From: Bacteroidota bacterium
GTDB lineage: Bacteria > Bacteroidota > Bacteroidia > B-17B0 > Aurantibacillaceae
DNA: 64,000 nt
Reading direction: 5' to 3'
Assembly: GCA_029237825.1 (NCBI GenBank)
Contig: JAQZBQ010000010.1
Span: forward strand, 62,001 to 126,000
Shown here: positions 54,634 through 62,734 of the stretch, in pieces
Layout of the letters: every line of letters starts with the position of its first letter
Position numbering within the stretch: the stretch's first letter is position 1
Translations under genes and position numbers: made by a program
The notes under the pieces: model-generated
Databases searched by the model: none
What the model was told of the DNA's origin: nothing
What the model saw: the letters and a program-made list of their open reading frames with translations, nothing else

Positions 54634-55741
54634 GGATCAGTTTGATAAGCTTTTGTTTTTCTGATTGCCAGTTATTTTCGATGGCTGCGATCACCGTATT
54701 GCTTTTTACGTTAAGGTATTCTTTGCTATTCAAAAATGTTCCAATCTGTAGGGCAATGTGTGCAGGGTCGTGATTTTCAATAAATGTGCCAATATGGTAC
54801 CTTTTAACTAAATTTTCAATTTCGGGAAGGCGGCTTGCCAACACCGGAATTCCAGCGTGCATGTAATCAAAAATTTTGTTTGGCAGCGAAAAATGGTAAT
54901 TCAGGTTGGTGTCCTTGTCAATGGTAATCCCAAGATGTGAATTCGCCGTGTAATGCTGCAGTTCCCGGGCGGGTATTTTACCAATGAATTTTACCTTGTC
55001 TTTAAGTTGAAGTTTTACAACCATTTCCTTTAATTGAGGAATCACATCGCCGTCACCTACTATAAGTAATATATACGTTTCATCCAAATGCTGAAAGGCC
55101 TCCACGAGTTCTTCTGCACCTCTTTGTACATTAATACCGGCGCCCTGAAGTATGATCAATTTTTTACCGACCGGTAATCCTAGGTCTGTTCGGGATTTCA
55201 GGGGAATTACTTTTTTGTAATCAGGAATATTCCTCACAAAAATAAAGGGTATCTGATATTTCCGGTGATAATAATCAGAAATACTTTGATTCACCGTAAT
55301 GCAATGTTTCAGTTTTGGAACGATCCACGATTCCAGTTTTTCCCATATTTTTTTCTTTAAAGGATTAGTTTGAAGTTCGGGAACCTCACAGAAAATTTCG
55401 TGGCTATCATATATTAATGGGATTCGTTTAAGTTTAGCTATGAGGTAATTAGGAAGAAGCGTATCAAGATCATTTGCAAACAATATATCAGCTTTGGAAA
55501 ACAGTAACAAAAAGAATAAACGCAGGTTGAAAAAAAGATAAAACTGCGGGCCCTGTTCAAAGAGCAATTTCATTCTTACACAATCGTAATCACGCTTTTC
55601 AAGAGGTTTCGATTTTTTTTGTTCTCTTCCAACCAGTATCACTTTAAAATTAAGGTCAAACAGTACAGAACAGGAACGGGCAACCCTTTGATCAGTAACC
55701 AAATCGTTAATAACAGAAACAATAACGGTTTTTTTATTCAT
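54614..55741 (-). CDS. Glycosyltransferase family 4
   Basis: 375 residues with the GT-B fold. VIVSVINDLVTDQRVARSC begins the acceptor domain. The C-terminal donor domain has LIILQGAGINVQRGAEELVEA, LLIVGDGDVIPQLKEMV, KVKFIGKIPARELQHY, and FSLPNKIFDYMHAGIPVLASRLPE, the EX7E-type region of GT4 enzymes (here the first Glu is replaced by Lys/Phe context, the second is present). The sugar and acceptor are unknown; LPS or surface glycans are likely. There is no glycan gene cluster nearby, so it looks like an isolated enzyme. Confidence 0.88.
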   Translation of the reverse strand: MNKKTVIVSVINDLVTDQRVARSCSVLFDLNFKVILVGREQKKSKPLEKRDYDCVRMKLLFEQGPQFYLFFNLRLFFLLLFSKADILFANDLDTLLPNYLIAKLKRIPLIYDSHEIFCEVPELQTNPLKKKIWEKLESWIVPKLKHCITVNQSISDYYHRKYQIPFIFVRNIPDYKKVIPLKSRTDLGLPVGKKLIILQGAGINVQRGAEELVEAFQHLDETYILLIVGDGDVIPQLKEMVVKLQLKDKVKFIGKIPARELQHYTANSHLGITIDKDTNLNYHFSLPNKIFDYMHAGIPVLASRLPEIENLVKRYHIGTFIENHDPAHIALQIGTFLNSKEYLNVKSNTVIAAIENNWQSEKQKLIKLIHDTIHK

Positions 55742-55861
55742 TTACAAAGTGAAATTCAAAATAGACGGATTAAAGCTAAAAAACAAACTAAGATCCTTAT
55801 AAGAAATTTATGAAATGATATAAAGCATTTAAATCTGTTTGAATGCATCTTTGAACAATAA

Positions 55862-55884
55862 GAGCCTGGAATGCCAGGATCAGA
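55862..55884 (-). terminator. Possible weak terminator downstream of meaB
   Basis: Hairpin with CCTGG / CCAGG core and a 4-base loop, flanked by two more pairs after one mismatch. Only a poor T-run (CTTATTG) follows on the minus strand. Confidence 0.35.
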
Positions 55885-55890
55885 TTTTGT

Positions 55891-56028
55891 TTAGTGGGTC
55901 CTTCTCAATATGTCAGGTTGGCGCAATGGGGAGTCAAGAACACGAGGATTTTCCAACCTTCTAATCGTGACCAACGAATCGGTAGGCGAGTTTGTAACCC
56001 ATTTATTGTGAGGGTACCCATTAAACAT
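55891..56028 (-). CDS. Possible 45-residue ORF behind meaB
   Basis: An ATG at 56028, one base after the meaB stop, opens 45 codons (begins MFNGYPHNKWVTNSPTD, ends DILRRTH) to TAA. No signal peptide, membrane helix or motif is visible. The position suggests coupling to meaB, but a chance reading frame of this size is quite likely. Confidence 0.25.
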   Translation of the reverse strand: MFNGYPHNKWVTNSPTDSLVTIRRLENPRVLDSPLRQPDILRRTH

Positions 56029-56029
56029 T

Positions 56030-57010
56030 TCAGTTGAGCTTTTTGAAAAGGTCACGAACAACCTGGTAAGGATTAACCGGTTTCAACTCCATTTGCTTTT
56101 CAATTCGTTGAATTTCATCCCTAACTATTTGTTTAGAGTAAAAATTAGTTATCAATGTGTCGTGAATGGTGTGATGAAGCCACTGGCGGGATTGTCTATT
56201 GCGTTTTGTTTGGAAATAATTATTAAGAGTTGTATGCCGTTTATATTTTTCAATCATGTCATACACTTCTCTGATCCCTTTATTCTCAGTACTTGAACAG
56301 GTTAGTACCTCAGGAATCCACTGACTGTCGGTTGGGGGAAATAAATGCATCGCTCTGGCATATTCTGCACGTGCTAATTTTGCTTTCTCTGTATTTGAAC
56401 CGTCGGCCTTTGTAATCACGAGCCCGTCAGCCATTTCCATAATTCCACGCTTAATTCCCTGTAGCTCATCCCCTGCCCCGGCAAGTATTAACAGTAAAAA
56501 AAAATCCGTTACTTCATGAACGGCGGTCTCACTTTGCCCTACACCAACGGTTTCTACAAAAATATAATCATACCCCGCTGCTTCGCAAATGATCATACTC
56601 TCTTTTGTTTTCCGCGAAACACCACCTAAACTTCCGGAACTTGGTGAAGGACGGATAAATGCGCGAGGGTGAACGGAAAGTTTTTCCATGCGCGTTTTAT
56701 CGCCGAGAATACTTCCCTTACTTAACTGGCTACTCGGATCAATGGCTAATACCGCAAGTTTATGACCGCGTTCAATTACCTCCATACCAAAACTTTCAAT
56801 GAAAGTACTTTTACCTACACCCGGTACGCCTGTTATGCCTAAACGAAACGAATTTCCGCTATGTTGAATCACTGAATTAATAATTTCCTGGGCAGCTTCC
56901 TGGTGTTCTTCTTTCGTGGATTCAACCAGTGTGATGGCTCTGCTTACATACGTGATATTGGACGATAAAATTCCATCCACGTACTCGCTGTTATTTATCG
57001 CCTTGGCCAT
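56030..57010 (-). CDS. meaB: MeaB/ArgK GTPase, methylmalonyl-CoA mutase chaperone
   Basis: 326 residues of the G3E family. LGITGVPGVGKST (Walker A, residues 58-69), AVLAIDPSSQLSKGSILGDKTRM (switch regions), ETVGVGQSE, and VITKADGSN in the position of NKxD match MeaB. MeaB gates adenosylcobalamin loading of methylmalonyl-CoA mutase and protects it from inactivation. The mutase genes are not in the window, but the adenosyltransferase that makes the cofactor is at 8594-9148. Confidence 0.95.
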   Translation of the reverse strand: MAKAINNSEYVDGILSSNITYVSRAITLVESTKEEHQEAAQEIINSVIQHSGNSFRLGITGVPGVGKSTFIESFGMEVIERGHKLAVLAIDPSSQLSKGSILGDKTRMEKLSVHPRAFIRPSPSSGSLGGVSRKTKESMIICEAAGYDYIFVETVGVGQSETAVHEVTDFFLLLILAGAGDELQGIKRGIMEMADGLVITKADGSNTEKAKLARAEYARAMHLFPPTDSQWIPEVLTCSSTENKGIREVYDMIEKYKRHTTLNNYFQTKRNRQSRQWLHHTIHDTLITNFYSKQIVRDEIQRIEKQMELKPVNPYQVVRDLFKKLN

Positions 57011-57017
57011 TGCAAAA

Positions 57018-57051
57018 CAAAAATAGGATTTAATTCTGGCTTAATATTCAA
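57018..57051 (-). promoter_or_regulatory. meaB promoter
   Basis: Minus strand TTG (57049-57051), 23-base spacer, TATTTTTG (57018-57025). The box ends only seven bases before the ATG, so the mRNA would be nearly leaderless. Confidence 0.5.
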
Positions 57052-57123
57052 GTCAATTTAACAATTGATAACTATCTTGGTTGCAGTATTTACCGTTACC
57101 TTCAAAATTTTGTTTACTACCCT

Positions 57124-59610
57124 ATGAAAAAAGTACTTTTAGCTTCGGCATGGATTTTAGCTTCCACGCCTTTTTTTTCACAACAAAACCAAACACTCAA
57201 TTCTGCCGAAATTCTCCTAAACCTTAAAAAATTAAATACCGTTGCTAGTGTTTTGTATATCGCGGCGCATCCCGACGATGAAAATACACGCTTACTGGCT
57301 TATCTGGCCAATGAAAGGAACTTCAGAACCGGTTACCTTTCTCTTACACGAGGTGATGGCGGCCAGAATCTTATTGGTAAAGAACAAGGAGAATTGTTAG
57401 GAGTAATCCGTACACAGGAATTACTTGCAGCCCGTAAAACAGATGGAGCCGAACAATTTTTTACCCGGGCCTACGATTTTGGCTTTTCGAAAACACCCGA
57501 AGAAACTTTTTCTTTCTGGAATAAAGACAGCATTTTATCGGATGTAGTTCTCACGATTCGTCGTTTTAAGCCGGATGTTATTATTTGTCGTTTTCCGACA
57601 ACCGGCGAAGGCGGACATGGGCACCACACCGCATCTGCAATTTTAGCTGTGGAAGCATTTGAAGCCGCTGCAGATCCAAAACGGTTTCCTGAACAATTAG
57701 TTGAAGTACAAACCTGGCAGGCAAAACGAATTTTATGGAATACGTTTAATTTCGGCACAACAAATACCACTTCGCCAAATCAACTAAAAATAGACGTTGG
57801 TGGGTTTAATCCTTTATTGGGAAAGAGCTATGGTGAAATCGCTGCGGATAGTCGATCAAATCATAAAAGTCAGGGCTTTGGGACTGCAAGGCAACGCGGG
57901 TCAACCATCGAATATTTTAAACATCTTAAAGGCGACAGCGCAAAAACCGATTTGTTTGATGGAATTGTAACCGGTTGGTCACGCTTTAATGGTATGGATA
58001 AAATCGGGAAACTCATTGATGCCTGCATCGGAAAATTTAATCCTTTAGTTCCGGAAAATTCAATTTCAGGCCTTGTTACCGTTTATAAAGCATTACAAAC
58101 TTTCACAACCAAGGAAGCTTACTTAACCCATTGGAAAGAAATAAAACTGAAGGAAACTGAAAACTTATTACTGGCCTGTTCCGGTTTATGGCTGGAAGCT
58201 GTTGCATCTGAATATTCGGGTATTGCGGGCGAAGACATTAATATATCAGTTAATATAGTAAACCGTCTCAAATCAGAGATTCGTGTAAAAAATATTTCAT
58301 ATTTGAATGGAGATACCACGCTTTCGCTGACTTTGAACCCAAATGAACTTTATACTTTTAAAAGAAAAGATAAACTTCCTAAACAGCTGGCGTTTTCAAA
58401 CCCATACTGGTTGAACCAAAAACATGAGTTGGGACTATTTCATGTTTCGGAACGGGCATTGATTGGGAAACCGGAAAACGCCTCAGAAACTACCGTTTCA
58501 TTTAATATTCAAATTCTGGACTTAAATCTAAAAATTGAAAGGGAACTCGTTTATAAATTTACCGATCCTGTGAAAGGCGAAATTTACAGACCTTTTGAGA
58601 TTCTTCCGCCGGCAACCGTTCACATACCTGAAAAAGCATTTATTTTTACCGACACAACTTCAAAAACCATTCTGCTAACCGTAAAAGCCAATACAGCACC
58701 GGTAAATGGAAGATTGGAATTAAACGGAAGTGAAGGTTGGGACTTTCATGTGTTAAACCCCGATTTTAGTCTCACTGAAAAAGGTGAGGAAACAGTAATT
58801 ACCGTAAAGGCTTCTGCTAAAGGCCAGGCGAAAGATGGAAAATTTAATGTGTTGCTCAAAGTGAATGGCGCCAACTATCAAAAAAGTATTAAACGCATTG
58901 AGTATGATCACATTCCTTACCAGTTTATTTTAACCGATGCACAAGCCGGATTGGTAAACATGGAATTGAAAAAAGCAGGAAATCGTATAGGATATATTCC
59001 GGGTGCCGGAGACGAAATACCAGCAGCATTGAAACAGATTGGATACCACGTAACCATCCTGACTGACGACTTGTTAAGCAAGGGAGAGCTTTCAGGATAC
59101 AACGCTATTGTTACAGGAATTCGTGCATATAACACAAGCGAACGTTTACCGGCGCATTATCACACCTTAATGGATTATGTAAAAAACGGTGGAAACTTAA
59201 TTGTGCAGTATAATACCAATAGCCGGGTCGGTCCGGTAAAAACCAAAATTGGCCCCTACCCTTTTACCATTTCACGCGATCGGGTAACTAACGAATCCGC
59301 AGAAGTAAAGTTCAAAAACGAAAAGCACCAGGTTCTCAATTACCCAAACACAATCTCGTCAAAGGACTTTGAAGGCTGGGTTCAGGAACGGGGAATATAT
59401 TTTGCCACCGACGTGGATAGTCATTATGAAACCATACTCACCATGAATGACCCGAACGAAAAAGCAAATGAGGGCAGTTTGATTATCGGAAAATATGGAA
59501 GAGGAAACTTTGTTTATACAGGCCTCGCTTTTTTCAGACAGCTACCTGCAGGTGTTCCGGGAGCCTACCGGTTGTTTGTAAATTTACTCAGTCTTCCTGA
59601 AAATAAATAG
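57124..59610 (+). CDS. Secreted PIG-L (LmbE) family deacetylase
   Basis: 828 residues with a signal peptide (1-19, cut near PFFSQ). The N-terminal 250 residues are a PIG-L domain: AAHPDDE at 48-53 gives the zinc His and two catalytic Asp residues, and GHGHHTAS near 164-168 the later His. PIG-L enzymes remove acetyl groups from N-acetylglucosaminyl compounds. The middle is beta-rich, and the last 220 residues contain a GATase/ThuA-like flavodoxin fold (VTGIRAYNT, YVKNGGNLIVQYNT, FVYTGLAFFRQLP). A periplasmic GlcNAc-containing glycan or muropeptide is the likely target. A tiny membrane protein and a sodium symporter follow at once, in the same direction. Confidence 0.9.
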   Translation: MKKVLLASAWILASTPFFSQQNQTLNSAEILLNLKKLNTVASVLYIAAHPDDENTRLLAYLANERNFRTGYLSLTRGDGGQNLIGKEQGELLGVIRTQELLAARKTDGAEQFFTRAYDFGFSKTPEETFSFWNKDSILSDVVLTIRRFKPDVIICRFPTTGEGGHGHHTASAILAVEAFEAAADPKRFPEQLVEVQTWQAKRILWNTFNFGTTNTTSPNQLKIDVGGFNPLLGKSYGEIAADSRSNHKSQGFGTARQRGSTIEYFKHLKGDSAKTDLFDGIVTGWSRFNGMDKIGKLIDACIGKFNPLVPENSISGLVTVYKALQTFTTKEAYLTHWKEIKLKETENLLLACSGLWLEAVASEYSGIAGEDINISVNIVNRLKSEIRVKNISYLNGDTTLSLTLNPNELYTFKRKDKLPKQLAFSNPYWLNQKHELGLFHVSERALIGKPENASETTVSFNIQILDLNLKIERELVYKFTDPVKGEIYRPFEILPPATVHIPEKAFIFTDTTSKTILLTVKANTAPVNGRLELNGSEGWDFHVLNPDFSLTEKGEETVITVKASAKGQAKDGKFNVLLKVNGANYQKSIKRIEYDHIPYQFILTDAQAGLVNMELKKAGNRIGYIPGAGDEIPAALKQIGYHVTILTDDLLSKGELSGYNAIVTGIRAYNTSERLPAHYHTLMDYVKNGGNLIVQYNTNSRVGPVKTKIGPYPFTISRDRVTNESAEVKFKNEKHQVLNYPNTISSKDFEGWVQERGIYFATDVDSHYETILTMNDPNEKANEGSLIIGKYGRGNFVYTGLAFFRQLPAGVPGAYRLFVNLLSLPENK

Positions 59611-59624
59611 GTAAACGTTAGATC

Positions 59625-59744
59625 ATGGACGAAAATCAAAAATCACCGATTTTAGGTACCTGGAAGAATGTTTACGCTTTAGTAATTGGTGTTTTAGTTG
59701 CCATCATAATTTCACTTTATCTGTTTACAGAACATTATCAATGA
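59625..59744 (+). CDS. 39-residue single-pass membrane protein, likely partner of the symporter
   Basis: ATG at 59625 opens MDENQKSPILGTWKNVYALV, followed by a hydrophobic helix (about 16-35) and a short FTEHYQ tail. The start lies 14 bases after the PIG-L stop, and its TGA overlaps the symporter ATG (ATGA), the classic sign of translational coupling. Very short proteins with a W..VY.....L.......FT pattern preceding sodium:solute symporters are a plan I associate with Bacteroidota, comparable in idea to the YhdT/PanF pair; this is recollection of a pattern, not a search. Probable role: a small accessory subunit in the inner membrane. Confidence 0.75.
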   Translation: MDENQKSPILGTWKNVYALVIGVLVAIIISLYLFTEHYQ

Positions 59745-61435
59745 GCATCACCGACTGGATTGTACTTTGCATTACTCTTTTGTCCATCATTTCCTATGGT
59801 ATCTGGAAAAGCCGTGGTTCAAAAAACATCGAAGGCTACTTGCTTGCCGACCGGCAGATGCCGTGGTACCATGTTGGTTTATCGGTAATGGCCACCCAGG
59901 CCAGTGCCATCACGTTTTTATCGGCGCCAGGACAAGGCTACACCGACGGATTACGCTTTGTCCAATTCTATTTTGGTTTACCATTAGCAATGGTTGTTTT
60001 ATGTATAACCTTCATTCCCATCTTTCACAAACTAAATGTTTTTACCGCTTATGAATACCTTGAAAAACGTTTCGATAATAAAACACGTACGCTAACGGCT
60101 TCACTCTTTTTAATTCAGCGTGGTCTGTCCACAGGAATAACAATTTATGCGCCTGCTATAATCCTTTCAACAATCTTAAGTGTTGATGTGAATTATATGA
60201 TTGTCTTAAATGGGGTTCTGGTAATTATCTATACAGTGTATGGTGGTGCCAAAGCTGTATCATACACGCAACTGTTTCAAATGAGTGTAATTTTTGCCGG
60301 ATTATTTTTAGCCGCGTACATGGTCGTTCACATGTTACCCGATAATGTAAGTTTTAACGATGCATTACACATTGTAGGAAAAATGGATAAACTGAAAGCC
60401 ATTGATACAAATTTTGACCTGAACAACCGTTATAATATATGGTCGGGAATTATCGGCGGATTCTTTTTACAGCTTTCTTATTTTGGCACAGACCAATCAC
60501 AGGTTGGACGCTATTTAACGGGAAAGTCCATTACACAAAGCCGTTTGGGACTTGTGATGAACGGTCTCGTAAAAATCCCAATGCAGTTTTTAATCCTTTT
60601 AATTGGTGTAATGGTTTTTGCATTTTACCAGTTTCATCAGTCACCTCTGTTTTTTAATAAAGTAGAGCTAAAAAAAATAGAAAAAAGTGCTTACAAAGAC
60701 GATTATAAAAAATTAGAAAGCGCGTACGAGGTTGCCTACGAGGAAAAGAAAGCAGAAGTGAACACCCTCATTGAAGCCATTCACGCAGAAAATAAAGAAG
60801 CAATAGATTTGGCAGGAAATAATCTAAGAAAAGCAGATCATAAATCCCAGGCTATCCGGAAAGACCTTCAAAATCTAATGCAGAAGAACGATCCAGATGC
60901 AGATGTGAATGATACGAATTATATCTTCCTGAGTTTTATTACGAATCATTTGCCCATTGGTGTAATTGGTTTACTCATCGCAATCATCTTTTTAGCGTCG
61001 ATGGGTTCGATGGCCAGCGGTTTAAATTCACTGGCCTCAACAACGGTTGTCGATTTTTATAAGCGGCTCATGAAAAAGGACGAGAGTGATAAGAATTATC
61101 TTTTTATGTCTCGCTGGACAACTGTAGGCTGGGGTGTATTCTGCATATTTGTTGCTTTTTATGCGAGCAGGGTTGGAAATTTAATTGAGGCAGTAAACAT
61201 ACTGGGTTCACTTTTTTATGGAACCATTCTTGGAATATTCCTGGTAGCATTTTATATGAAACGCATCAGCGGTACGGCTGTGTTTTACGCCGCATTAATC
61301 GCGGAATGTTTCATTGTATTTGCGTGGTTAACCAACCTAACTGCTTTTTTATGGCTGAATGTAATCGGATGTTTACTGGTTATGTTGTTTGCCTTTGCTA
61401 TTCAATATCTTTTTATAAATAAAAAGGCTGGTTAA
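59741..61435 (+). CDS. Sodium:solute symporter (SSS family)
   Basis: 564 residues and about 13 transmembrane helices. SSS hallmarks: an early GYLLADRQMPWYHVGLSVMATQASAITFLSAPGQGY, QMSVIFAGLFLAAYMV, GTDQSQVGRYLTGKS, and LASMGSMASGLNSLAS, where the Ser residues form the Na2 site in vSGLT-like transporters. Between two helices (about residues 305-390) lies an 85-residue, highly charged helical insertion (ELKKIEKSAYKDDYKKLES onward) predicted to be a coiled coil. Substrate is probably a sugar or amino sugar, judging from the PIG-L gene upstream and murQ nearby, but this is inference. Confidence 0.92.
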   Translation: MSITDWIVLCITLLSIISYGIWKSRGSKNIEGYLLADRQMPWYHVGLSVMATQASAITFLSAPGQGYTDGLRFVQFYFGLPLAMVVLCITFIPIFHKLNVFTAYEYLEKRFDNKTRTLTASLFLIQRGLSTGITIYAPAIILSTILSVDVNYMIVLNGVLVIIYTVYGGAKAVSYTQLFQMSVIFAGLFLAAYMVVHMLPDNVSFNDALHIVGKMDKLKAIDTNFDLNNRYNIWSGIIGGFFLQLSYFGTDQSQVGRYLTGKSITQSRLGLVMNGLVKIPMQFLILLIGVMVFAFYQFHQSPLFFNKVELKKIEKSAYKDDYKKLESAYEVAYEEKKAEVNTLIEAIHAENKEAIDLAGNNLRKADHKSQAIRKDLQNLMQKNDPDADVNDTNYIFLSFITNHLPIGVIGLLIAIIFLASMGSMASGLNSLASTTVVDFYKRLMKKDESDKNYLFMSRWTTVGWGVFCIFVAFYASRVGNLIEAVNILGSLFYGTILGIFLVAFYMKRISGTAVFYAALIAECFIVFAWLTNLTAFLWLNVIGCLLVMLFAFAIQYLFINKKAG

Positions 61436-61520
61436 TTTGAAGCAATCTGCTTGTTAACAAGAAATTAAAAGATACAACGTCGAGACCATTAGCTAGCACG
61501 CAAGTTTATAAATGGGATAA

Positions 61521-61553
61521 AAATAAAAGTCCTGCCATTTCTGGCAGGACTTT
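61521..61553 (-). terminator. Terminator of the DUF2911 gene
   Basis: Perfect 11-bp stem AAAGTCCTGCC / GGCAGGACTTT with a 6-base loop and a TTTTATTTTT run on the minus strand. It also faces the converging symporter gene. Confidence 0.85.
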
Positions 61554-61572
61554 GGTAATTAAAATGCGTCGA

Positions 61573-62421
61573 CTATTTATTCTCGGCAATTAATTTTTTT
61601 GCCATGGCAACATAGTCATCATTCTTCGCTTCCGTTGCAAGTGTAATAACTTTCTCTGCCGAGGCTACAGCACCTTTTTTATCACCTTGTTTCGCCTGAA
61701 TTTTTGCTTTTAATAATAGCATCCAGAACGCTTTTGGGTTTGAGGCAATGGCTTTATCTGCCCATTCATTGGCTTTCGTAAGATCCTTATTATTTTCATA
61801 ATAATACGATGCAGCCTGGAAATACGGACGGTTATCATTCACCACATTTGATTCAATATTTTTCATGATCTTCGAATCAATATCCGCAGTTACATTAAAT
61901 GCAACGCGGGTTTTCTCCCAGTCTAATGCAATGTTTGCAGAACTTGAAGTAATATCAGCCACATCAATGGTAAAGGTTTCTACTTTATCATTCAAGGTTT
62001 TTGGCTTAACGTTAAAGCGAACAAGTTCATTTTCTTTTTTATAATCTGCTACATTCCCGCCTAGTGTGAGGTCTTTATACAGCATAACTTCCCAACTATC
62101 TTTGTTTGGGGTAGTATATAATGCATATGTGCCCGCCGGAACAGCATTCCCTTCAACTTTAACATCTTCCCCAAATGTAATTTTGGTAGAACTGTTAGCA
62201 CCCGTTCTCCATAATTTTCCAAAAGGAACAACGTCTCCATAGATCACACGGCCTTTCGCACTCGGCCTTGAATATTCAATTGTAATTTCTGACAAAGCAA
62301 AAGCCTGTTTAACGGTTTGCAGTGGACTTGGTGCTGGAACTTTTAACTGGGCAGTTACGTGTGAGGCGGTTAGCGCCATGAAAGCGGCTACGGTCAATGA
62401 TTTCATCGGGTTTAATAACAT
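61573..62421 (-). CDS. DUF2911 family secreted protein with TPR-like tail
   Basis: 282 residues with a signal peptide (start ATG 62421 or the ATG at 62406; cut near HVTAQL). The DUF2911 domain occupies about 25-175: KQAFALSEITIEYSRPSAKGR, PFGKLWRTGANSSTKITF, VPAGTYALYTTPNKDSWEV. The C-terminal 100 residues form TPR-like helices (LTKANEWADKAIASNPKAF). Many Bacteroidota have several copies, all of unknown role. The promoter region carries a -7 box and an inverted repeat. Confidence 0.9.
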   Translation of the reverse strand: MLLNPMKSLTVAAFMALTASHVTAQLKVPAPSPLQTVKQAFALSEITIEYSRPSAKGRVIYGDVVPFGKLWRTGANSSTKITFGEDVKVEGNAVPAGTYALYTTPNKDSWEVMLYKDLTLGGNVADYKKENELVRFNVKPKTLNDKVETFTIDVADITSSSANIALDWEKTRVAFNVTADIDSKIMKNIESNVVNDNRPYFQAASYYYENNKDLTKANEWADKAIASNPKAFWMLLLKAKIQAKQGDKKGAVASAEKVITLATEAKNDDYVAMAKKLIAENK

Positions 62422-62450
62422 AGTTTTTTTGTTTAATTAATAATTCCTGC

Positions 62451-62476
62451 CAAAGATAAAGTTGTACTTTACAACT
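62451..62476 (-). promoter_or_regulatory. -7 box and inverted repeat upstream of the DUF2911 gene
   Basis: Minus strand TATCTTTG (62451-62458) matches TAnnTTTG. A perfect 7-bp inverted repeat AGTTGTA-CTT-TACAACT occupies 62460-62476, between the expected -33 and -7 elements, a position suited to an operator. No TTG at the normal -33 spacing. Confidence 0.4.
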
Positions 62477-62512
62477 ATCGGTTTAATAACATTTTTTGGC
62501 AAATCAGGTTAG

Positions 62513-62734
62513 CTATGATTTTTCACTCATGTGGAGGTATAAATCTTCCACTTTTTTTCTGGCCCATGGAGTTTTTCGTAAAAATTTCAAGCTCGAATTC
62601 ATACTGGGATTATCTTTAAAGCATTTGATATCAATATGGTAGGCAAGACCTTCCCACCTGTAATGTACGAGGAGTTCTTCAAGTATGGCCTGCAACGTTT
62701 TTCCGTGCAAGGGGTTATTTTTTTGTTGGTTCAT
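62513..62734 (-). CDS. VF530 family (DUF2132) DNA-binding-like protein
   Basis: 73 residues, the family's normal size. The sequence [38 protein letters not shown] and [15 protein letters not shown] is nearly the family consensus. The Vibrio VF530 structure resembles small DNA-binding folds, but function is unproven. Its ATG overlaps the TGA of murQ by four bases (ATGA), so both are made from one transcript. Confidence 0.92.
   Translation of the reverse strand: MNQQKNNPLHGKTLQAILEELLVHYRWEGLAYHIDIKCFKDNPSMNSSLKFLRKTPWARKKVEDLYLHMSEKS

Noticed and set aside
55890-56010. Possible tRNA or degenerate tRNA downstream of meaB
   Set aside because: No T-loop GTTCRA consensus and no cloverleaf pairing; the same stretch reads as a short ORF on the minus strand.
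61450-61461. Perfect palindrome CTTGTTAACAAG after the symporter
   Set aside because: It has no loop for a hairpin, no T-run and no promoter near it; a 12-base palindrome is unremarkable in AT-rich DNA.
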